The notes beneath the pieces were generated by a model that was not told the origin of the DNA, ran no database searches, and worked only from the letters and a program-made list of their open reading frames with translations. Of a stretch of DNA of 64,000 nucleotides, positions 58,691 to 64,000 are shown piece after piece (the stretch's first letter is position 1; every line of letters begins with the position of its first letter). Origin of the DNA: CAZENU01 sp965117035 (GTDB lineage Bacteria; Chloroflexota; Dehalococcoidia; Lucifugimonadales; CAZENU01). The DNA lies in assembly GCA_965117035.1 (NCBI GenBank), contig OZ220748.1, forward strand, positions 248,001-312,000, read 5' to 3'. Both the position numbers and the translations under genes were made by a program.

Positions 58691-60139
58691 CTACTCGAAT
58701 CGCAGCGAGTACAGGTCGGCGTCGCGGAGCAGGAACCGGAGGCGGACCGGCGTGCCCGCGAGGGCGGAGACATCCTCGCTTCCGTTCCAGGTCACGGCGC
58801 GCTCCAGCGAGTCGCCGTAGACCTCGTCGCAGTCGTCGAGCCCGAAGCCCTCGAGCGCGTGGCCGTTGGCGTCCTGGATCTCGACGCGCACGTCGCCCAC
58901 GGCCGACGTAGAGACGTTCAGCACGAGTCGCCCGCCGTCGAAAACGAGCGGGTGCGTCAGCATCTGCCCGCCGCTCAGCCTGGCGCTGACGGATACGAAG
59001 CCGTCTACGCGCAGCGTGTGGCGCCGCAGGCGCTCGGTCAGCTCCATCTGCTCGTGCGTCTCGGTGACGTAGACGGAGATGTCGTCCGGCGCGCCCTCGC
59101 GGTTCGAGGCCGTCTCGATCAGGCCCCAGTTCTGGTAGTTGTCGCCGTAGAACCAGCCGCCGCTGTCCCAGAGTCCCGGCCGGATGAACGACTCTGGCCA
59201 GACGTCGAAGTTGAGCCCGTCGCGGCTTGACATGAGCATGCCGTCGGTCACCGCGGTGCCCTCGCGCTCGCTGCTGCTGGCGCGCAGTTGCCTGTAGTCG
59301 ACCTGGGGCAGCCTCTTAGCGGACTCGGTCCAGCCGCGGTCGATGTAGCGCGTCGGGAAGCCGAGGAGGATGTGGGGCGCCCGGTAGTAAGGGATGACCT
59401 GGTTGGTGTAGAGCTCGCTGACGCGGCCCGGCGAGTAGTTGAGCCACGTCGGATCGGGCCAATCGAGGAAGTCCTTGGACGTTGCGGTCTTGATGTCGCG
59501 GCCGTTTCGGTTGCCGCGCGAGTCGCGGCCCGGCCGGAAGTCGCGGTGGTACTCCCGGTACTCGCCGAGCACGGAGTCCCAGAACGCCAGGTTGTGGGAG
59601 TCGAATGCGCCGTCGGTGATGATCGGCTCGTCCCGCAGCATTCGCCAGTGCAGGCCGTCGGGCGAGCCCATCGGATAGAGGCCCCTCCTGTTGGGGTTCC
59701 CGGCGACGAACCCCTTGTAGCGCGTGTCCGGATCGCAGCTGGGGTTACCGTCGAGGAAGACGGAGAAGGTCGTGGTGCCGAGGCCGTCCCAGATGATGTT
59801 GTTGTCCTTCGAGCCCTCGAACTCCGCCAGGCCGAGCGACGGCCGCTCCCAGCTTATGCCGTCGGCGCTCTCCGCGTAGCAGACGAAGGAGTGAATCGGG
59901 GTCATCGCGCCCTGCGTGTAGTCGACCTGCGCGGCGCGGTAGAACATGCGGTAGACGCCGCCGTCCCTGATGACCGAGACGTAGTTGCAGCTATTGCCCT
60001 CCCACGGCCGGTCAAAGGTCAGCGACACGTCCCGCGGGACGGGCCGGTGCATCGTCCGGTCCGCCTCGGACAGCCTGTCGACGATGTGGTCGTCTACGAA
60101 CAGCTCCAGCCTGGAGCCTATGTTTATCGCCTCGGTCAT
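58691..60139 (-). CDS. Five-bladed-propeller glycosidase-like protein
   Basis: 482 residues, no signal peptide. Landmarks: SRLELFVDDHIVDRLSEA at the N-terminus, then repeated blades with YRMFYRAAQVD, YAESADGISWERPSLGL, RYKGFVAGN, GSPDGLHWRMLRDEP, SHNLAFWDSVLGEYREYHR, MSSRDGLNFDVWPESFI, and a C-terminal beta sandwich with GGRLVLNVSTSAVGDVRVEI. The SxDGxxW blade ends resemble GH32/GH43/GH62-type propellers, but catalytic acids are not assigned. The C-terminal end is copied as a short remnant at 55175-55267. It may process sugars; inference. Confidence 0.75.
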   Translation of the reverse strand: MTEAINIGSRLELFVDDHIVDRLSEADRTMHRPVPRDVSLTFDRPWEGNSCNYVSVIRDGGVYRMFYRAAQVDYTQGAMTPIHSFVCYAESADGISWERPSLGLAEFEGSKDNNIIWDGLGTTTFSVFLDGNPSCDPDTRYKGFVAGNPNRRGLYPMGSPDGLHWRMLRDEPIITDGAFDSHNLAFWDSVLGEYREYHRDFRPGRDSRGNRNGRDIKTATSKDFLDWPDPTWLNYSPGRVSELYTNQVIPYYRAPHILLGFPTRYIDRGWTESAKRLPQVDYRQLRASSSEREGTAVTDGMLMSSRDGLNFDVWPESFIRPGLWDSGGWFYGDNYQNWGLIETASNREGAPDDISVYVTETHEQMELTERLRRHTLRVDGFVSVSARLSGGQMLTHPLVFDGGRLVLNVSTSAVGDVRVEIQDANGHALEGFGLDDCDEVYGDSLERAVTWNGSEDVSALAGTPVRLRFLLRDADLYSLRFE

Positions 60140-60216
60140 GTGATTTTCTCCGTGTATATGTTCAGAGTCGGTGGCTGCCCGGCTCGGTTGCGTTGCGTGC
60201 GACCCTTCGGTAGGGG

Positions 60217-60222
60217 ATTATA
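60217..60222 (-). promoter_or_regulatory. Candidate -10 box for the glycosidase-like gene
   Basis: Perfect TATAAT on the minus strand about 78 nt before ATG 60139, in an AT-richer patch. The hexamer 17 bp upstream (GACTCT) is a poor -35. Confidence 0.4.
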
Positions 60223-60247
60223 TACTTGGGTACCAACAGAGAGTCCT

Positions 60248-60520
60248 TTAAGGGCACTCTTGCCGCAGCCCCCTAGCAAGGTCGCGTTCGCACTGAGCCT
60301 CAGCGGTCGCGGTAGCAGACGCCGACCTGAACGCATCGGTCCACCGCTGCTCACGTTCTTCTTCTTCGCCTGCGTTACACCATGCAAGGAAAAGCACGAG
60401 CGTCAGAAGCAGCGTGACTAGGGCCACGGCCCCGATGCATCCGGCCCTGCCTCTGGGTGGGTGCCGCTCCATCCAACGGGCGGCTTCGTCCTGCCAACTG
60501 CGCCCCGAATCTTCGTTCAT
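60248..60520 (-). CDS. Small single-span membrane protein
   Basis: 90 residues: a hydrophilic N-terminus with WQDEAARWMERHPPRGR, one membrane helix (IGAVALVTLLLTLVLFLAW, ~29-47), and an acidic-then-basic C-terminal tail (GEEEEREQRWTDAFRSASA). The ATG overlaps the stop of the upstream zinc-ribbon microprotein (ATGA), so both are translated together. No known family. N-in topology follows from the basic residues before the helix. Confidence 0.6.
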   Translation of the reverse strand: MNEDSGRSWQDEAARWMERHPPRGRAGCIGAVALVTLLLTLVLFLAWCNAGEEEEREQRWTDAFRSASATATAEAQCERDLARGLRQECP

Positions 60521-60621
60521 AGAGTAGCGCTACAGCCCTCGCAGCGCCCGTCCAGGTACAGCGTTGCAGGGTAGTAGACGCTGCGTCCACAGTCTGCGCA
60601 CGTGCCCTCAGTGGCCGTCAA
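60517..60621 (-). CDS. Zinc-ribbon microprotein
   Basis: 34 residues from TTG 60621; GGGGG lies five bases upstream, and a GTG one codon earlier is an alternative. The sequence has two CxxC knuckles, CADC and CEGC, separated by RSVYYPATLYLDGR, a compact zinc-ribbon pattern. The stop overlaps the ATG of the membrane-protein gene by 4 bp. Such tiny ribbons often mediate binding to RNA, DNA or a protein partner. Function unknown. Confidence 0.6.
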   Translation of the reverse strand: MTATEGTCADCGRSVYYPATLYLDGRCEGCSATL

Positions 60622-60634
60622 CACGTCCCCCTGC

Positions 60635-61408
60635 CTAATAGCTCAGGCGGGTGGCCATGAATCCGCCGTCTATGGGCATCACGTGGCCGTTGACGAAGGA
60701 CGCGGCGTCGGAGCAGAGCCAGACGACGCACTCGGCGACCTCCTCCGGCTGGCCGACGCGGCCCATCTCCTCCTGGTCCGACGCCCGCTCCAGCAGGCCC
60801 GGGTCCTCGGCGATCATCCGGTCGAGGATGGCCGTGTGGATGGTGCCGGGGCAGACGCAGTTGACGCGGATGCCCTTCTTGGCGTACTCCACGGCGGCCG
60901 TCCTGGAGATCATGATGACGCCCGCCTTGCTGACGCGGTAGGCCGTCCTGTCCATTCCGCCGACGAGCCCGGACGTGGAGGCGTCGTTGACGATGGCCCC
61001 GCCGCGCTGGTCGAGCATCACCATCACCTCGTACTTGACGCAGAGCCACAGGCCCTTGAGGTTGATGTCGATCGTCTGGTTCCAGTCATCCAGCGTGTGC
61101 TCGTGCGTCCGCCCGCGGTCAAGCACGATGCCCGCGTTGTTGAAGGCGTAGTCGAGCCTGCCGTAGGTCGAGACTGTGGTGTCGACCATGTTCTTCACGT
61201 CGTCGGTCTTCGACACGTCGGTGCGGACGAATATCGCCTCGCCGCCCGCGTCGCGTATCTCCGCGACCGTCTCTTCCCCGGCGTCGGCCCGCCTCGCGGC
61301 GATCACCACGCTGGCGCCCTCGCGGGCGAACTGCAGCGCCGTCGCCTTGCCGATGCCCGCGTTGCCGCCGGTGACCAGCGCCACCTTGCCGTCGAATTGT
61401 GCTGCCAT
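60635..61408 (-). CDS. Short-chain dehydrogenase/reductase, copy 2
   Basis: NAD(P)-dependent oxidoreductase, 257 residues. Seen: TGGNAGIGKATAL cofactor loop, FNNAGIV, Ser in NDASTSGLVGG, YRVSKAG catalytic pair, and PGTIHTAILDRM. Asp near the end of beta-2 is replaced by AARRA, suggesting NADP use. Tandem paralog of the next gene upstream, three bases from its stop. Substrate unknown. GGAGG precedes the ATG. Confidence 0.92.
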   Translation of the reverse strand: MAAQFDGKVALVTGGNAGIGKATALQFAREGASVVIAARRADAGEETVAEIRDAGGEAIFVRTDVSKTDDVKNMVDTTVSTYGRLDYAFNNAGIVLDRGRTHEHTLDDWNQTIDINLKGLWLCVKYEVMVMLDQRGGAIVNDASTSGLVGGMDRTAYRVSKAGVIMISRTAAVEYAKKGIRVNCVCPGTIHTAILDRMIAEDPGLLERASDQEEMGRVGQPEEVAECVVWLCSDAASFVNGHVMPIDGGFMATRLSY

Positions 61409-61411
61409 GGC

Positions 61412-62194
61412 TCAGTCCTCCAGTGGGTAGAAGCGGCCCGCGGTGGTGCCGCCGTCGACGCACAGCATCACGCCGTTGACGAAGGACGCCGCGTCCGAGC
61501 ACAGCCAGACCACGCCCTCGGCGACCTCCTGTGGAGTGCCGATGCGGCCCACCACCATGCGTCCGTGTATCTCGTCCGATATGCCGGGCGTCGCGATCTC
61601 CATCCTGTCGAGGATGGGCGTATGGATGGCGCCGGGCAGCACCGCGTTGACGCGGACGCCGTCGCGGCCGTACTCGAGCGCCGCCGTGCGCGTCATGCTG
61701 TTGACGCCCGCCTTGCTGACGCGGTAGACCATGCGTCCCTCGCCGCCCTGTATGCCCGCCCCGGACGAGTTGTTGACGACCGCGCCGCCGCCCCGCTCGA
61801 TGATCCGGGGTATCTCGTACTTGAGGCAGAGCCACAGGCCCCTCATGTTGATGTCGATGGTCGAGTCCCAGTGCTCCTCGGTGTGCTCGTGGGTGAGCCC
61901 CACGTCGAGCACGATGCCCGCGTTGTTGAAGGCGTAGTCGAGCCCGCCGAACGTCGACACGGTCGTCTCGACCATTGCCTCGACCTGCTCGGGGTCGGCC
62001 ATGTCCGTCTGGATGAAGACGGCCTCGCCGCCGGCGTCGCGGATCTTGTTGACGACCCGCTCGCCCTCCGTCGCTCGCCTCGCCGATATGGCGACCTTCG
62101 CGCCGTCGCGGGCGAACAAAAGCGCAGACGCCTCGCCAATGCCCGCGTTGCCGCCCGTCACCAGCGCAACCTTGCCGTCGAACTGTCCGCCCAT
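61412..62194 (-). CDS. Short-chain dehydrogenase/reductase, copy 1
   Basis: 260 residues with TGGNAGIGEASALLF, SARRATEGE, FNNAGIVLDVGLTHEHTEEH, NNSSGAGIQGG, YRVSKAGVNSM and GAIHTPILDRM. Over half of the residues are shared with copy 2 by eye, including DVGLTHEHT/DRGRTHEHT, so the two arose by tandem duplication. A three-base gap between them implies one transcript. GGAGGCGAG precedes the ATG. Confidence 0.92.
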   Translation of the reverse strand: MGGQFDGKVALVTGGNAGIGEASALLFARDGAKVAISARRATEGERVVNKIRDAGGEAVFIQTDMADPEQVEAMVETTVSTFGGLDYAFNNAGIVLDVGLTHEHTEEHWDSTIDINMRGLWLCLKYEIPRIIERGGGAVVNNSSGAGIQGGEGRMVYRVSKAGVNSMTRTAALEYGRDGVRVNAVLPGAIHTPILDRMEIATPGISDEIHGRMVVGRIGTPQEVAEGVVWLCSDAASFVNGVMLCVDGGTTAGRFYPLED

Positions 62195-62216
62195 AAGCTC
62201 GCCTCCTCGTTTCCTA

Positions 62217-62284
62217 TTACCCCCCCTCCCTTGACGGGAGAGAGCCTGCCCCGTACTTCGATACGGGGGCTGGGGTGAGGGTGA
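62217..62284. repeat. Palindromic intergenic element, second type
   Basis: Contains CTCCC-TTGAC-GGGAG (62226-62240), a perfect 7-bp stem CCCCGTA...TACGGGG around CTTCGA (62249-62268), and partly complementary outer arms (CCCCCCTCCC and GGGGTGAGGG). Upstream of the SDR pair. This sequence style (CTCCCTTGACGGGAG, CTGGGGTGAGGG) recurs in intergenic repeats of diverse bacteria. Copy number unknown. Confidence 0.55.
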
Positions 62285-62336
62285 CCGCTACCCGCCTGCG
62301 TATCCTCCGTCCGCAATTGACCCCGGGCCCGACATG

Positions 62337-62630
62337 CTAGAACCCCGAGACCGTCTCCTGCTCGCAGCCTACCAGCACGAAATCGTCCCTGCTGTTCTCG
62401 ACGAACGAGACCACCCTGGACAGCATCTCGCTGGCGTGTCTGCCGTCGTTGGTTGCCAGCGCGACCCCGAGCGTCGCCATCTGCCACGAGTCGTTGTCGC
62501 CGACCTCGGCGATCGACACGTTGAACTTCCTGTGCACCCGGTCGCAGAGCGAGCCGATCACCCGCCGCTTGCCCTTGAGGCTCTGGTTCTCTGGGAGCTG
62601 CAGGGTCATCTTGCAGACGCCGACGTTCAT
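62337..62630 (-). CDS. DUF503 family protein (YlxP-like)
   Basis: 97 residues, full-length for the family. Landmarks MNVGVCKMTLQLPENQSLKGKR at the N-terminus, VHRKFNVSIAEVGDNDSWQ, and ATLGVALATNDGRHA. ATG 62630 follows GGGAGG; an upstream in-frame ATG lacks support. In other bacteria the family member YlxP is often encoded beside infB and rbfA; here it stands apart from those genes. Function not established. Confidence 0.88.
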   Translation of the reverse strand: MNVGVCKMTLQLPENQSLKGKRRVIGSLCDRVHRKFNVSIAEVGDNDSWQMATLGVALATNDGRHASEMLSRVVSFVENSRDDFVLVGCEQETVSGF

Positions 62631-62811
62631 GTCCGCCTCCCGGAGCGTCGATCGGGGCCGGAGCATACCAGCCGGAATGCCCCACGGGCCGCCGGCGACG
62701 GCATTATATCACCGGCCGGCCGCGGCGGAGCGCTGATGCCCGCTCCGGCGCAGGTGCGTATAATGCCCGCAAGCTTGCCATTGAGTCCATCGGCATGGGA
62801 GCAGGTGAGTC

Positions 62812-64000
62812 ATGATCAAGATGAGCGGAGGAGCAGCCCTCGCGAAATCGCTCGTAAGGGAAGACGTCGACGTCGTATTCGGTATCCCGGGCATACAGAT
62901 CTACGGCATCGTTGCCGCGCTGCGGGACGAGCCGGCCGTGCGCCTGATCGTTCCACGGCACGAGCAGGCCACGACATACATGGCCGACGGCTACGCCCGC
63001 GCGTCGGGAAAGCCCGGGGTAGCGCTCGTGGTCCCCGGCGCGGGCCTGTACAACGCTGCGCCCGGGCTCACCAACGCATACTCGCGCTCCACGCCCGTGC
63101 TCCTGATAGCTGGCGAGGTCCCGCGGGGCGCGATCGGCAAGAACCTGGGGGCCGTTCACGAGATCGCCGACCAGGCCGGCACGGTGCGCTCCGTGACCAA
63201 GTGGCAGCGACGAGCGTCAAGACCGCGGGAGGTCCCGGACGCCGTGTTCGAGGCGTTCAGGCAGATGCGGACCGGCCGTCCCCGTCCCGTTCTCATCGAG
63301 ATGCCGCCAGAGGCGGGGGTGGAGCAGGAGGAGGTCGAGCTGCGGAATCCTGCACGCATCTCCCGAATCGTGCCCGCCCCGGAGGACCTCCGGGAGGCTG
63401 CCGAGGTCATCGCGAAATCTCGCATACCCCTGCTTTACGCCGGCGGTGGAGTGGCGCGCTCCGACGCGGAAGGAGCCCTGGTGGAGCTGGCGGAGGCGAC
63501 CAACATACCGGTCATCACATCCAGCGGGGGCAAGGGCGCCATCCCGGACAGCCATCCGCTGTCCTACGGCTCGTGTTTCAGTCCACGGGGCGAGAGACAG
63601 GAGATGAACCAGCTCTACGAGGTGATGCAGTCCGCCGACGTGGTGATAGCGATCGGGGCGCGCCTTTCCCTGGGCAACCCCGCGGGCGAGGCGTCCACCC
63701 TGGTGAACATCAACATAGACGACACGGAGCTCACAAGGCACCAGGCGAACACCATCCCGCTGCACGGCGACGCCAGGGCGACCATCGAGGCGCTGCTTCC
63801 CTGTCTCATCGAGGCCGGAGCGCACCAGCGCCCGTCGCCTGCCGAAGCGGTGGTGGCCGCCCGCAGCCTGATCGCCTACTACGACATCCGGCTCAGGGAG
63901 CCGCAGTACGCGGTCGTGGAGGCGATGCGCAAGGGCACCCCGGAAGACGCCTTCGTGGTCTGGGACGTTACGCAGTTCGGCTACTATGCCCGCACACACT
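62812..64000 (+). CDS. Thiamine-diphosphate-binding protein, acetolactate synthase-like (3' end outside window)
   Basis: First ~396 residues of a ThDP enzyme. Seen: GGAALAKSLVREDVDVVFGIPG, catalytic Glu in RHEQATTYMADGYAR (~residue 50), the central domain with PLLYAGGGVARSDA, and the start of the C-terminal PP domain (VVWDVTQFGYYA). The Lys/Arg patterns of the pyrimidine domain fit the acetolactate synthase, benzoylformate decarboxylase and oxalyl-CoA-type groups; which one cannot be decided without the C-terminal part. A TATAAT at 62759-62764 may be its -10 box. Confidence 0.87.
   Translation, partial: MIKMSGGAALAKSLVREDVDVVFGIPGIQIYGIVAALRDEPAVRLIVPRHEQATTYMADGYARASGKPGVALVVPGAGLYNAAPGLTNAYSRSTPVLLIAGEVPRGAIGKNLGAVHEIADQAGTVRSVTKWQRRASRPREVPDAVFEAFRQMRTGRPRPVLIEMPPEAGVEQEEVELRNPARISRIVPAPEDLREAAEVIAKSRIPLLYAGGGVARSDAEGALVELAEATNIPVITSSGGKGAIPDSHPLSYGSCFSPRGERQEMNQLYEVMQSADVVIAIGARLSLGNPAGEASTLVNINIDDTELTRHQANTIPLHGDARATIEALLPCLIEAGAHQRPSPAEAVVAARSLIAYYDIRLREPQYAVVEAMRKGTPEDAFVVWDVTQFGYYARTH

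Overview
The window is strongly GC-rich, uses many GTG and TTG starts, and encodes numerous lipoproteins whose lipidated Cys is followed by long Pro/Thr/Ala/Glu-rich linkers. Together with the mix of amidohydrolases, D-aminoacylase, PhyH dioxygenase, MmgE/PrpD, agmatinase and orphan family 5 solute-binding proteins, this suggests a Chloroflexota genome, possibly a SAR202/Dehalococcoidia-type heterotroph. That assignment is inference; there is no rRNA or other marker gene here to settle it.

Layout. 0-8 kb: oxidoreductases (Gfo/Idh/MocA), a metallo-dependent amidohydrolase, a DUF6174 lipoprotein, a GNAT acetyltransferase, a frameshifted membrane protein and a D-aminoacylase. 8.2-9.6 kb: overlapping speD-speB for polyamine synthesis. 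9.6-14 kb: a convergent aapJQMP-type amino-acid ABC importer, with a strong hairpin between the binding protein and the permeases. 14.3-17 kb: tandem Eis-like acetyltransferases. 17-23.8 kb: an operon of SRPBCC, PIG-L-like, acyl-CoA dehydrogenase, MmgE/PrpD, PrpB, PrpC and HAD genes. It has the gene content of a methylcitrate cycle and resembles the Bacillus mmg operon.

25-43 kb is an envelope-protein region. It holds a permease fused to a seven-motif FG-GAP/ASPIC propeller, three PEBP (YbhB/YbcL) lipoproteins, an OB-fold lipoprotein broken by two in-frame TAG codons, and a collagen-like lipoprotein with about 30 uninterrupted Gly-X-Y triplets behind a near-consensus promoter. It also has two paralogous family 5 solute-binding lipoproteins without permeases, a PGF-pre-PGF/CARDB surface protein, an S9 peptidase and a tandem array of four members of an unrecognised ~190-residue family. 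PEBP and solute-binding genes are arranged as two head-to-head blocks around the array.

43-64 kb: a toroid-like protein of unknown function, a HicBA-like toxin-antitoxin pair, PhyH, two tandem amidohydrolases, tRNA-Pro(GGG) with a nearby fragment of an AbiJ/HEPN-like gene, creatininase, an orphan XRE protein, a DEAD/DEAH helicase with C-terminal Cys cluster, an adenosine deaminase-like enzyme, a DUF6930-like protein, gamma-glutamyltransferase, a five-bladed-propeller glycosidase-like protein, a zinc-ribbon microprotein coupled to a small membrane protein, two tandem SDRs, DUF503 and a truncated ThDP enzyme. Short decayed copies of the helicase 5' end and of the glycosidase-like 3' end lie between the full genes, which points to past rearrangement. 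Tandem duplication is a recurring feature of the window: GNAT x2, PEBP x2, unknown family x4, amidohydrolase x2, SDR x2.
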